Shown piece after piece: positions 41,810 to 59,400 of a stretch of DNA of 64,000 nucleotides (the first letter of the stretch is position 1; every line of letters starts with the position of its first letter). Made by a program: the position numbers and the translations under genes. This DNA comes from Pipra filicauda. Its lineage: Eukaryota; Chordata; Aves; Passeriformes; Pipridae. The DNA lies in assembly GCF_003945595.2 (NCBI RefSeq), contig NW_024104760.1:62001-126000 (forward strand), written 5' to 3'. Under the pieces are notes generated by a model. It was not told the DNA's origin, searched no databases, and was given only the letters and a program-made list of their open reading frames with translations.

Positions 41810-44338
41810 TCAGCAGGTCACAGGCCGGGCCAGGCGCTGCCGGAGGTGTTTGGCGAAGTCCACCTGTGTCTGGGACAGGACCTGGTTGATGATGGTCTTG
41901 GGCAGCCAGCCCTGCAGAGGAGCAGACACAGCCTGTGAGCAGGACCTGCCTCCCCCACAGCCCCCGTTCTCCACCCTGCGCCCTTCCCAGTACCTTGAGG
42001 TCGATGCTGAGCAGCCAGGTCAGCCTGGTCCGGGAGGGGCTGCCGGGCAGCGGGCGCAGGACCATGCAGGTGGGACCATTCTCAGCCCTGGCAGGGGGGA
42101 GGGACCGGGTCAGACCCAAAACCCAGACTTCGAGCCTCAAAAATACACTTTGTGATTGGGGGTTTCCTCAGCAGCTCCTGCTGCCCAGACAAACCAATGA
42201 CTGAGCCCCTGCTAAAACCCTCCTGCCCCGTGGGAATCTCCCTCGTTGCACACCCCGTAAGGGGACTGAACAGGGGGTTACCTGACGAACCCCTCCTGCT
42301 CCGGCATCGCTCCGTACGTCGTGGACATGCCGGCCAGGACACAGGTGGAGCCGCGTCTCTTGGAGCACCGGACGCTCACGAAGTCCCGGGGCCCAACAAT
42401 GTTCCCGGGGGTCGGGGCTGCCTTCTCGTGGGTGATCACCGTGTCCTTCCCAATCTTCTCCAGGATCTGCAGTTTGGAACTGAAACCTCAGTTTGAAGTG
42501 TTTAAGTGCCAGCGTAGCTAAAAAGCTGCCTTTGGTTACCGGGTGCTCAAACACAGGGTCTGACAAAAACTTGGTGTTTACAGGGAGAAAAATTGCAAAT
42601 ATATGCTCCACCCCAGGTGCAGAACATGAGTTTTCAGTTCCTGAAAGGTGTTTCTCTTACTGCTTCTCTGATTCCAGAGGAGCTGTGGCATAGCCAAACT
42701 CTTCCTTGTGCCTCGGGGCTGCTTCTCCTCCGGATCAGCCCAGAGTTACAGCAGAACTGGCTGCTCCTTGCAGGAAAGTGCATTTCCTGCAGAATTAGTC
42801 ACAGAGAAGCTGCTCCAGACTCACCTTTGCTGCAGCAACAATACAGTTACTGCATAAAAACCCTCCACATCTGCAGCAGGCAAAGGACAAGATACAGTCG
42901 CAAAGAATGGCAGAGAATTCCCTGTGCTCCTGCTGTGATGAGCCCTTCCAACGCCACGTGGAGCAGGACCCGTGTGAACCCCGGCTGTGACACACGTTTC
43001 CTACCTTGACTTCTTTGACGTTGGGGTTCCAGTCTCCCATCTGCTCCATGTTGTCCACCAGCTCTCCGTACACTGAGTCCAGGGGCTGGTCCACCACCAC
43101 CTCCAGCCGGAACACCTTCCCCACGTCCGGCAGCACCTTGCTCAGCACTTTGTCTCCGTTTCCCTGGAGGGGGGACAGCAGGATTAACACCACAGCTGTT
43201 GGCAGGAGGAGTGTCAGTGCCACACGGCAGAGCACCCACCGCCACCGTCTCCGTCTTCCAGCCGTCCTGGTCCTCCAGGATTCTGAGGGATTTCTGCAGG
43301 GCTTCCTCTCCTTGTTTGATGTAAGACATTTCCATCTCACTGAAGGGCTTCTCCTCCAGCCTCGAGCCTGCCGGGACCAGACAAAGGCAGGAGTGAGTGC
43401 AAGAACGTGCCAGATAAGCTTTATCTACATCAAATACTCTTTCCATGCCCAGGGACCGGGGAATTAAACCCAATTCCCACTCTGCTGCTGGTTCAGCAGA
43501 AGCACAGCCCGCCCACAAGCAGGTTTTCCCCCAGCCAGTCCCTGGATCCCCAATCCCTGACAGCCTCCCCCCAGCAGGAAGGGACAGACCCCCCTGAGGT
43601 GTCACTTACTGAGCAAGGAGCTCCTCCTGCGCACCTGGTGGATCCAGGAGCTGGGTCCTGGGCTGCGGCAGGCGAGCCTGCTCAGCTCCTGGCTGATGGC
43701 CACAGCAGCTTGTCTCCTCAGACCTGAGGGGGAGAGTGCATCAGGGGCCTTTCCAGGGCTTTTTCCCCCAGTTTGATCATACAACATGGAAAAGCCTCTG
43801 CTTGTCACCTTTACTGAGTCCCTACAGGCACAGGGAGCAGCCATCACGCTGCCCTGGGACAGCCTGTCCTAAGCAATCCCAGGCTTGGCTCCAGGTCCAA
43901 GCCATGCAGCAGTAAAAATACTGAGGAACATCGGGTGGCCCAGGAAAGAGCATAGAAATGGAGCACAAGGATAGAAAATCCTCACTGCCAGTGGGAGTGT
44001 GACCCAGAGCTGGCCACAGGGGCACAGGCACCAGAGATGGTAAAAAGGGCGGCAGGGACAGTAAATCACAAAACCCAGAAAGCAACACGGCATAGGGTGG
44101 GGTAAGGAGAGCACCCCTGAGCTCATCCTCCTGCCCGAGAAGGAGTTTAGAAAGCAAAGGGGGGGGGTGGTGTCCTTTCTGCACCCGCGACTCAGCGGGA
44201 ACTTCTCCCACGAACTCCAGTGTGACAGCGGGGACAGGACCCCGCTGCCCCTCCTGCCCCAGGCAGCCCCTCACCGGTCATGTTGCGCAGGTGCCGGTAG
44301 GAGATGGCGGCACAGAGCTTGGACGTGGCTGGGAGCAT
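41810..44338 (-). CDS. STAR: Steroidogenic acute regulatory protein
   Basis: Seven exons, the canonical number: 44338-44275, 43723-43610, 43367-43240, 43163-43005, 42466-42282, 42087-41994 and 41911-41810, giving 281 residues (human 285). STAR moves cholesterol to the inner mitochondrial membrane, the rate-limiting step of steroid synthesis. The basic mitochondrial presequence starts [20 protein letters not shown] and contains [15 protein letters not shown]. The START domain covers about residues 67-281, with [33 protein letters not shown], the PKA site RRGS at S195 (same number as human) and a C-terminal helix [17 protein letters not shown]. All junctions agree with the human gene. The coding part looks fully functional. 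Confidence 0.97.
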
Positions 44339-44344
44339 CTCCTG

Positions 44345-44531
44345 GGCTGTGGTGGTGGCTGTGCTCGGTGGCTGTGGTGGTGGCTGTGGTGGTGGCTGTG
44401 CTCGGTGGCTGTGGTGGTGGCTGTGGTGGTGGCTGTGGTGGTGGCTGTGCTCGGTGGCTGTGGTGGTGGCTGTGGTGGTGGCTGTGGTGGTGGCTGTGGT
44501 GGTGGCTGTGCTCAGTGTCTGTGCTCGGTGT
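44345..44531 (-). repeat. 12-bp tandem array directly upstream of the STAR start codon
   Basis: On the STAR strand (CCACCACAGCCA)n, with interspersed GAGCACAGCCAC variants, occupies about 190 bp beginning within 10 nt of the ATG. It probably lies in the 5' untranslated leader. The antisense frames encode Gly/Cys/Trp or Val repeats and are artefacts. Confidence 0.9.
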
Positions 44532-44613
44532 CTGCGGCGAGCGCGGCTCTGTCCCAGCCCCGCCGCCACGGCCTTAAGTACGTGGGCTGAAGGATTCTGC
44601 CCCGTCAGCCACC

Positions 44614-44658
44614 AGATAAGAGCCGTCACTCACGGCAGGGCCCCGCGGGCCAAGGCCA
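44614..44658 (-). promoter_or_regulatory. Candidate STAR core promoter
   Basis: On the minus strand TTATCT (44619-44614) sits in a context resembling the TATA/GATA-like element I recall from mammalian STAR promoters. A CCAAGGCCA (44650-44658, plus strand), matching the SF-1/NR5A1 consensus YCAAGGYCA, lies about 35 bp upstream. If correct, transcription starts near 44585-44590 and the leader contains the whole 12-bp array. Confidence 0.45.
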
Positions 44659-44902
44659 CGCCGGGCTCCTCACGCAGCTGAGGGGTCAGCGCCGTGCTGG
44701 GACACGGAGCCGGCACAGGGGGGCACGGCCAGCCCCGTCCACGGCACAGCCACGGGGGCACGGCACCCCTGAGGGACAGCAGAGAGGCAGAGCCCCCCTG
44801 CCCAGCTCCTGCCGTGCCAGGGACAGACCCTGCGGCACACGGGCCATCAGCTGTGGGTAAGGACAGGTGATAATCAATTCTGACAGGTGTCGGTGGGCAA
44901 AC

Positions 44903-44950
44903 ACAGAACCACAGAATCAGTAAGGTTGGAAAAGACCTACAAGGCCATCG
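44903..44950 (-). mobile_element. Short CR1 3' end fragment
   Basis: The string cacagaatcagtaaggttgg followed by aaaagacctacaaggccatcg is the reverse complement of a CR1 terminus. Sequence past 44950 no longer matches. Confidence 0.75.
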
Positions 44951-47594
44951 AGGATGATTATCATGGATGGATAACAATGGATAATAACAGCAATGGACAA
45001 CACCGTCTCGGGACAGAGCCATCCTGGAATAACCCAGCCAGGCTCAGCCCAACCTCAGCAAACGCTGCACACAAGAACCAGGACAGCCCATACAGAGCTG
45101 AATATTAAACATGTCGAGCTGTTGAGCCTGGGCTGGGAGAAAGGGGCAGCCTCGTGCAGCCCCCCTACCTCCGAGCCTGGTTATCTGTCCCAGGGCTGGG
45201 AGTGGTGGGCAACGGCAGAGCAGCGATAACGCTCAAGGCTGAAATGACATTTCTGGGATGAGTTATGGCCCGGAGACCAGCGCTCCCAGGAACCCGTGAA
45301 TCACAGCTGCTTCCTTTGACGTCAACCCCTGCACCCTCCTGCGGGGAGCCTGACCTTCCTCCCCGCTGTTGCAACAACTTGGCCCAGGGGGAGGTCACCC
45401 CAATGCTGCACCAGCCCCGGGGAGCCCCTCACCTCCCCCTGCTTGTCCCCAGCCCCCCCGAGGTGATTCGGGTCCCACCTGCCATCCAGAATGTTCCTGC
45501 TGCTCCTCAGGATGCTCCTCTCCATCGCCAGGGCTGCCATCCTCTGTCATGTGCAGAAAGCACCCCACGTTCACGTCAGCGATGCGCGACCGGACGAAGG
45601 TGCTGGAGGGACCAGGAGGAAGCCGGAGGCTGCGCCGTCCCCTTCCCAAATGTTTGCTGGGAAATCCTCGCTGCAGCCACGGTCCCACAGGTGTGACTCC
45701 CAGGTTGTGCCACAGCTCTCCCTGCTCCGGGCTTCACCCACCTGCTCCCACCTGCCTGCACATGGAGTGAGGGAAATTCCAGAGGGTTTGAAATCCCTGA
45801 GCTGCTCCCGGGAGCTCCTTGCCCAGAGCTCCGGCCAAACGCACACGGAGCACCCACGGGTCTGGGTGCTAAGGGAGACCAGAGACCCCCCCATACTGTG
45901 CATTACCCACAGCCCCCCTGCCCTGACAGTGAGGGGGACCAGAGACCCCCCAGCTGTGAACCACCCAGGACTGTTGTTATCCCAGACGGAGCAGTGGCTC
46001 CCGGCACGAGGCCTTGGCACAAGGACATGCAGTTGTTTGTGAGAAGAACCAAAACAGCCCGGGCAGAGCCACCCCTCTGGCTCTGGGCTGGGGGGGCTGG
46101 AGGGGCACGAGCTCCTCTGTGCCCCTGGGGAAGGGACATGAGGACAAGTCATTGTGCCACAGCACACGAGGGAAATGCTCCAGGTGACCCATCCCCAGGG
46201 CGCCACAAGGGGACTCCAAAAAGGATTCCAGAACCCTCAGGGGGCTCTGGTGATCTGGGACACACCCAGGACCCTCACCAGCTCCTGATGTGGCCTCAGC
46301 ACCTCCTCTGGATGTCCCTTGAGGTCCCCCCCGCTGATGCATGCACCGAGCCTGCGAGGGAAAGGAACAGCAGCAGGGGGGTACTGAGGGTGGCCAGGAG
46401 GAGCAGTAGCAATGCCACAGGCACCAGGGATGAGATTGGGGTCCCAGCACCTACCTCGGGCTCCAGGAAGGTGCCTCTCCATCAGAACACAGTTGGCCTG
46501 GCCAGCTGAGCCCGCTGAGCTCCAGCAGCAGGGCAGGACAAGGCTCTGGCCACAGCTCGGACCTGCCTGGACCCAGCTGGCCCCTCGGCTGAGCCCTGCT
46601 CTTCTGGGGACGGGGCTGGGGGCACGGGCAGCACGTGGCCATGTCCCGTGTGCCAGCAAGGGGATGCCCGGGAAACCAGCACAGCCCCGCCCCGGGATGG
46701 GCACCCAGCACCCCCACCCACATCCCACAGGGCAAGGAGGGGGGAGAACATGCTGGGGGAGGTAAAACACCCGAGAAAGCCCCCACAGCCCCCCCGGAAA
46801 GGCCCCCAAGTCCACCCACAAAGTCACCATGCAGCTCCGTTTGCAGCTTTTCGCTTAAAAAATGTACAACAGGGCTCGAGGTACAAATATTCACAACTGT
46901 ACAAAATATACAAAACCGGATCAACGCCGACCAAAGGTGCTGGAGATTCACCAGGGCCCGAAGGGATGGGGGGCCCAGGAACCCCGAGGCTGCCCGGAGC
47001 TGCCTCGTGAGGATGGGGGGAGCCCCTCACCCCCTCCTTGCCCAGCCACCTTCGAGAAAATTCCCCTCTCCCAGCCCGCTTCCCACCGCAGTGGCCGGAG
47101 CAGGGGAGGCCGTGCTTCTCTGGGGGGAGGCTCTGTCGGGGTGACCCCGTCCCTCCTGCTGCAGCACGGCCGGGGGGGCCGGGGTGTCCCCTCACTCCAA
47201 GGCTGCCCGTGTTGCTATTTGGAGAGCACAGATAAACCACAGCCCCCCCCCGATGCCCGCAGAGGTCACGCTCTGACCCGGTGATAAGATAATGGGCTCA
47301 AAAGCAGCAGAAACAGGTCTGTGCCCTGGCCCCCTCCCCTGGCAGTGGGGAGGGGAGCTGGTGGGAGGCGGTCCTGCAGTGGAAGCCCCCAGGAACAGGC
47401 TGGAGGGATGGGGAGCTGGCAGGGTTGGGGTCAAGGCAGCTTCCACCCCTCTGCCCCCATCGCCCCCTGCCCACCCACATCAGCCCGTGCCAGCATCCCC
47501 CTCCCCTCCGTGAGCATCCCCGGAGCCCCCGGCCCCAGAGCTGCTCCGGGATAACCCTGAGAGGGCACACGGGGGCTGGGGGCCCCCCGAGGGG
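44951..47594. other. Interval between STAR upstream region and the GRK 3' end
   Basis: Mostly unique GC-rich DNA. The part near 46850-47594 is probably the GRK 3' untranslated region. I find no clear poly(A) hexamer on the minus strand and no additional exon. Confidence 0.45.
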
Positions 47595-53121
<5,527 letters not shown>

Positions 53122-53207
53122 GGCGCGGGGGTCCCCGCACACCATGCCCGGCGCGGTCCGGGCGCCTCCCGCCGCCACCGGCCGCCTCCGGGGCTGCGTC
53201 ACCGCCG

Positions 53208-53215
53208 TGACGTCA
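53208..53215. promoter_or_regulatory. CRE (TGACGTCA) upstream of the GRK gene
   Basis: One full palindrome, in the form GTGACGTCACG, lies 87 bp upstream of the GRK start codon in a CpG island. A half-site CGTCACG follows at about 53230. Confidence 0.55.
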
Positions 53216-53239
53216 CGGGCCGCCCCCGGCGTCACGGGA

Positions 53240-54367
53240 TTATGTAAAGGGACAGCGGGAGCGACCCCGCACCTTGGGGGTCCCCCCGACACCCCAGTCG
53301 GGGGTCCGGTCGCACCAGCTCCTCGCACCGCCCACCTCGGGCTGGAGGCACCGAACCCGAGACTACCGGCACCAGCGCAGCCTTTCTCCTCCTCCTCTTC
53401 TTCCCACCCTCCAGCAACGAGGCCCCAGGGCGCTGGGAAGGGGAGTCCCGACCTATCCAGGTCCCAAAAAACCATCCCCTCCCACCGGGGATTTTCCAGC
53501 CGCACGAGCCACCTCCAGCTCCATAAAGGTTTTTTTTTTTTTTAGCATTTCCTTGTTTACACCTTTGCCACCCCAAAAACCACAACACCCACTCGAGCCC
53601 ACCCAACGGGTGGGGATGCGTTTCCCCCCAAAGCAAGTGGGCCCCAGGCCAGCGAGGGGGAAGCAGTGCTGGCCACGTTGGCTGTTGGCTCTCCAGAACA
53701 GCTCTGCTCAGCCCCAGCAAGAGGAGCTGGGCTTGTCCTGCACAGAAACCAGCCACTTCGGAAGACAAAACTCCTGCCGTCCCCCCAGCACAGACTCTTC
53801 CCCCCAGAGAACTTCCCCACTGCCCAGGAAAGTGGTCTGAGCTTCCACAGGGATTGTCCCTGCCGAGGTTTGCCCTTCCCTGCCCACACATGGGAGGCTC
53901 CCGGAGCCTGGCAGCTGCCCAAAGCCAACCCCAATCCAACGTCACAGCCAAGGACTCTCCTACCTCTGGCAGCACCGGGACACGCTCGGGGCAAAGGACG
54001 TTCCGACCTGAGGCAGCTGCGCCGGCTCCACCAGAGCACTGAGGTGAGGAGGGGCTGGAGGCAGAGGGGCTGTGCTGCCCCTCGTGTGGCAGCTCTTCAT
54101 CAGCAGGTAATTAGTGGGCTCAGCTGCAGGGGAGCAGCACAGCCTGGCTGGGGGGTGCTGGTAATCTTTGTTGGGGTACAGGGGGTGCCCGGGTTCTTTT
54201 TCCCATCCCAGAGGGAAGGATCTTGCTTTTCCCTGGAGCAAGCCTGCTCCCCCTGCACAGCACCCGGCAGGGACACGAGTTGGCACAAGGGGTGCTCGTC
54301 TTGAGAGAGGGGGGACCAGAACACCAGGGCCAGAACACTGGAAAACCAGTGATGCCAGGATCAAGGA
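53240..54367. other. Intergenic DNA between GRK promoter and LSM1 3' end
   Basis: No gene is seen. A T12 tract lies near 53530. The sequence is unique and moderately GC-rich. Confidence 0.45.
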
Positions 54368-54373
54368 TTTATT
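54368..54373 (-). terminator. LSM1 polyadenylation signal (AATAAA)
   Basis: On the minus strand the hexamer lies 250 nt past the LSM1 stop codon. Confidence 0.6.
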
Positions 54374-54623
54374 TACACTTCAAGGAAAACTCTCGCCCAG
54401 AGTCACATGAGGAAGAAAAAGCAAACAAACCCAAAGAGCAGCGATTTGCCTCCCGAACACAAACGCTCGCTCCCAGCCGTTGTGCCAGACCTCATCTCCT
54501 TCTCTGCAAGGAGACTAAAGGCATGATTTGTGTACAGAAAATACAATCTGAAAATAAAGGCCGCCTTTCCAAGGAGCTCTGTCCCTGCACAGGCGGATCA
54601 GGAGCCCCAAAGGGGCAGCAGCT

Positions 54624-56251
54624 CTAGTACTCGTCCAGCGTGTCCGCCCGCGGCACCGACAGGCCCCGCTCCTTCAGCGCCTGCACCTTCAGCTTCTCCG
54701 ACTCCTGCTTGGCCTGCAGCTCCACCCGCTGCTCCTCCAGGATCTCTTCAATGGACACCTGCTGCAGAGGTGTGTCGCTCTCCTTCTCCAGGTCCTGCGG
54801 GAGAAATGACCTGTTGAGCTCCGCACAGCACCCCGGACCGCAGGACACCTGTGCCCACACACCTTCCACAGGTGCCATCAAAGGGTGGAGGTGACGGCGA
54901 ACAGAGGTGCTGGAGGCACCTGAGGAGTGGGAACACGGGCAGGGACCCCCGGGCCAGCAGGGAGGTGACAGGCAGCCACTAATGACACCCTCCAGCAATG
55001 CCACACAGAAGCTGGAGTTTCCCTGCAGCTCCCCCACATTGCTCTTCGTCCTTCACATCATCCCTGATGGGCTTCAGCTACGGGAGACACCTCTGCCCTC
55101 TGCACCCTGGGAGTATTTCTGTGATGGTTCAGCCTGAACTGGCCCTGGGAGGGGGCTTAAATTCCAGCCCCCCAGTAGGACAGTGACTGTATTTCTCAGC
55201 AGACAGACAGACCACAAATGCCCCCAGCTCAGTCCCAGGCTGCTGCACGAGCTGTTCACTTACAATTTCCCCCAGCAGAACCACGTTCTCGCCCCTCACG
55301 ACAAAGATGCCCCGAGGGATGTCCCCATACTTCTTGCCCACGTGGATGCGCTCCACAGTCTGGTGCAACACCAAGTTTGCTACAGCGACGAGAGAGACAG
55401 AAAACCATCCACATTGCGCTGTGATTTCCGGCTGCACCGAGTGTCCCGTCCCACCAGGCAGAGCCCCCCGGGCGGTGATGGTGCTCTCCCACCACTCGGT
55501 GGGTGCTCTGAGCCGCGCCCCCGAAGGCACCGACCGTCTCCCCAGCTCTCTCCACCTCGGCAGCTCCCCCCTCAGCTCCCACAGCCGTGCGGGCAGGGCG
55601 GGGAGAGAGCTCAGACCCCCGGGCTGAGCCCACCTGAGACCCTCGTGCCTTCGGCAGCGGAGAAGACGGCGGGCGTTGTTGGTGCTGCAGGTTCTTGGCA
55701 AGGAGCGAGCGATGGGCCGGAGCGCGAACATCACCCGGGCTATTTCTGCCCAAACAGCGATGCCAGAGCATCAGCGCGGGACACAATCACGGGGGGGAGC
55801 TCCCGGTTCTGGGAGAAGCACCAAGCGACACACAGGCGGGTGTTTGACCCGCAGCACGAACACGCTCTAAAAACGCACCGCGGACCCCTCTTCCTCCTCC
55901 TCCCTGCCCGGGACCGGCCCCAGGGGGTGCCCGCAGCCCCCCGCAGCCCCCGGCCCGGCCGTACCGAACTGGTCGATGCTGCGCAGGTACCCGATGAGCG
56001 TCCGCCCGTCCCGCAGCAGCACCAGGTGCTTCTCTGCGGGGGAAACGAGAGCGGGGCGTCGGTCCCGGCCCCGAGACAGCGCGGGGGGACCGGAGCCCAC
56101 GGGGGGACCGGAGCCCACGGGGGGACCGGAGCCCACGGGGGGCGTCTCCCCGCGGGGAGAGGGGTCGGGGCAGCCCGCGGGGGGCAGGACCGCGGGCGCA
56201 CTCACTGTCGATGTCCTGGATCAGACTGGCCGTGCCGGGCATGTAGTTCAT
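54624..56251 (-). CDS. LSM1: LSM1, subunit of the cytoplasmic Lsm1-7 ring
   Basis: Four exons (56251-56206, 56033-55965, 55379-55264 and 54794-54624) give 133 residues, identical in length to human. LSM1 defines the Lsm1-7-Pat1 complex, which binds deadenylated mRNA 3' ends and promotes decapping in P-bodies. The N terminus MNYMPGTASLIQDID leads into the Sm fold: Sm1 with HLVLLRDGRTLIGYLRSID, and Sm2 with GIFVVRGENVVLLGEI. The C-terminal helix, ending PRADTLDEY, is specific to LSM1. It differs from human by a handful of substitutions, mostly in the last exon. Its start codon is 197 bp from that of BAG4, which is transcribed the other way. Confidence 0.97.
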
Positions 56252-56448
56252 GGTGGTGCCGCCGCCGCAGCGGAAGCGCCGCCATGCGCCGGTGCCGCCG
56301 CCACCGCCCCGGAACCGGGCGGGGCCCCGCGGGGCGCGGCCCCTTTTAAGCCGTGCGCGCGGGGCGGGCGCCGATTGGGCGGCGGCGGCGGGGCGCGGGC
56401 GCCGATTGGGCGCGGGGCGCGCGCGGGGCGCGGCCATTGGCGGCGGCC
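56252..56448. promoter_or_regulatory. Bidirectional LSM1/BAG4 promoter with three phased CCAAT boxes
   Basis: A CpG-saturated 197 bp separates the two start codons. ATTGG (inverted CCAAT) occurs at 56374-56378, 56405-56409 and 56436-56440, exactly 31 bp apart each time, with GGGCGGG boxes between. The first two copies share gcgccgattggg, suggesting a local duplication. This is the arrangement used by NF-Y. Confidence 0.75.
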
Positions 56449-59400
56449 ATGGAGCGCCGCGGGCGCGCGGCCGCGCCGGGCCCGCCCGGGTCCCCCCGCC
56501 CGCCGGAGGCCGCGCAGGTAACGGGGACGGGGCGGGCAGGGCGAGGCACAGCCCCGCGGGACGGGCGGCACCGACCCCAGCCCCGGCCCCTGCCCGGCGC
56601 CCCCGCGCCCCGCCGGTTTGGGGTTCCCGGGGCTCCGTTCGCGGGTCTCCGCCCCCCGGGCGCGTAACGGGGCGCAGATGCCCCATCCCGGGCGCGGGGA
56701 AGCGCTGCCGGCGGACCCGACTCACGGGGAGGTTTCTAGGGCACGTGTTTTAGCGCAGCGGTCCCGGTGATGCCGCCATCCCGGGCCGGTTCGGCGAGCG
56801 GGAGAGCCCCGATCCCACGGCTGGGCATTCCCGGACCCGATCCCACAGCTGGGCATTCCCGGGTCCGAGCCCCTGGATGGGCATTCCCGGACCCCTTACT
56901 GGGATTATCGCAGCGAGAGCTTTTTTGGGGCCGCTGTGCAAATTCTGTGCGAAGGGAAAGGCTTTGCCCTCCCAGAGCGGGGTGAGCTCTCCAGACACGG
57001 CTGTGGTTTGGTTTATCCTGTGGGACGTGCAGGTCTGGTCCGGCTCTTCCATAAATCCCGGCACACAGGTTGTGCAGTCTCTGCTGCCTGAAGCAGCTCG
57101 GGGGCAAAACGCTGCTTTGCCCAAAGCTACAGGGAGTCATCCCTGAGCTCCTGAAATCCTGTGCTTGGTCGTCCTCTTTATGGTTGAGTGGAAGCTCACG
57201 TTCCATAGACACATTACTGGGATGGATCCAGGTAAATCCCAACACATCCTGGGCGTGCAGACCTTCCATACACAGGTTCTCAGACCCACACGAGCTGTGG
57301 CTCGGGGAGCTGCGCTCCTGCTCCTCAGGCCTGGGGCTGCTACAGCTCCTCTGTTTGCATCCTGTCTGTGCGAGAATGAGCAGGGAAATGGACTTTCCTG
57401 GAGCGTTTTCCACCCTCTGGTCAGTGATGCAGTGCTGGGGTCGATGCTCCCAGGAGCTGCTCCCTGTGAGGGGCTGCACCCTGAGCTGACACGGTTAAGC
57501 TCAGTGTTAGATCTGGCACGGCCAGGTTAGACCAGGAGAACCTAAAACTGGGTGAGATCAGCCCGGGGCTGAAGGAACCCCCTGGTTAAACGCTGCAGGA
57601 AGGGCCAGTCCCTGTTCCCAGAGCCCCTCTGCCCATGTCCATGCCCACTACTCACCTTTCCTCTGCTCTCCAGGCCATGGATTCTCCCTATGCCAACGGA
57701 GCCTACAGCCCCCCGTACCCACACTACCCCAGCCTGCCCCAGGCACGGGGGTTCTACTGCTCGGGGCCCCCCCGGGCCCCCTACCCCCCGGAGCCCACGG
57801 GCCTGTACCGGCCTCCATCACCCGCTCCCGCTTGGAGCTACGTGTCCCCGGAGTGTCCCGCCGAGGGCTCCGCGCTCCGGAGGCAGCAGGTCCCTGGCTA
57901 CTCCCCACCACAGGTAAGGGACAGTCTCCAGCCCCGGGGTCGTGTGTGCAGTTCGTGGGATGTTTTTTGGGGGCTGTGGTGGGGGATGTCCAACCTGAAC
58001 CTGCCCTGGAACAGCTTGAGGCTGTTTCCTCTTGTCCTGTCTCTTGTTCCCTGGGAGCAGAGCCTGACCCCCCCCCCAGCTCCACCCTTCAGCTCCCAGG
58101 GCTGTGTGGAGGGAGCAGTGCTGGGAGCGACCCTGGTGGTAACACCTGTTCCCCCTCTCCTTGCAGACCCCGGGAATGCCGATCCCGCAGTATCCGTACG
58201 GAGACAGCAGTGCAGGGGTCACGGCACAGGGGCCTGTGCCACAGCCCAGAGCCCCAGAGGACACGTGGGGCCCCCCCTCAGTGTATGGGGTGCAGCCACG
58301 TTACGCCTGGCCCACGGCCCCAGGGCACGGGAACCTGTACGTGTCCGACTCACACCCGTCCTGGACCAACAGTGGGGCTCCTTCCCACCCTCCCGCCTGG
58401 GACTCACAGGTACAGGGACCTCTTTGCAGACAGGAGACCAAAATCCACAGTTGTGGTTCCGTAAACTACTGGAGGTACCAGACATCATGGGGTGGGTCTG
58501 GAAATGGGTCAGACCTCATCTGGCTTGTCCAAGAGCAGCAAAATCAGAAATTGTCCAGCAGGGAGTGTGGGACTGACCTGTGGGAGAGCTGTTCAGCTAC
58601 AGGTGCTTGTTTTGGGCACAGCCATCCCCTGCTGAGGAGGGGTTTAAGTAAAAATCAGAAGGAAAATGTCTGTTCATTTGGCTTGGTCTGGGTTCGATCA
58701 GGAGCCAAGTGACTCTCCAGAGGTTTGATCCCCAGGGAGCAGCAGCCCTGAGAGGCGGATTTGGGGATAGGGGCTGCTGTTCCTTGGGAACACCTCCAGA
58801 GTGTGTTGCCTGTGGAGAAGGATCTTCTGGTCTACCCAAACGGGACCGTGCTGAAATCTGTTCAGCATCTCCCCCGTCCCTGGGTAACGAGGGTTCAGGG
58901 GCTCACTCTGCTCCTGCAGACACGTGCCCCTTGCTGGGGTTCTGCTCCAGCAGTGCAGATCCCTGTGCCCAGTTTCCCCAGCCCTGCCCACACGTGGTGC
59001 AGGCTGAGAGTGGAGACCCCCCGGGTTTAAGGGAGATGCTCTTACGGGTGTTTTCTCCCTCCGACCGCAGGACTCTGCCTACGACAGACCCGAGCAGAGC
59101 CCGAGCCAGCACAGCTACTACTCTGAGGTGAACCAGCAGCCCTCGGGGCCGGCGGGGGAGCCCAGGCCGGCCCAGCCCCGGGTGCAGTACAGTGCCCAGC
59201 CCCAGCTGTACGACCTCGCCCCGCGCCGGCCCGCCAGCCGGGAGCCCGGAGCCAAACCTGCCGACCCCCCTCCTGCAAATCCCCCAGCCATCCAGCCCGA
59301 GATCCAGAGGATCCTCCACGTCATGGGGCAGGCTGAGCAGCTGGAGGAAGAGGTGGATGAGTTTGTAGGGAAAAAGACAGATAAATCTTACCGGCTCCTG

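Noticed and set aside
44222..44681. Gly/Trp/Cys- and His-rich repeat proteins
   Set aside because: They are translations of the 12-bp array in the STAR leader, in both orientations.
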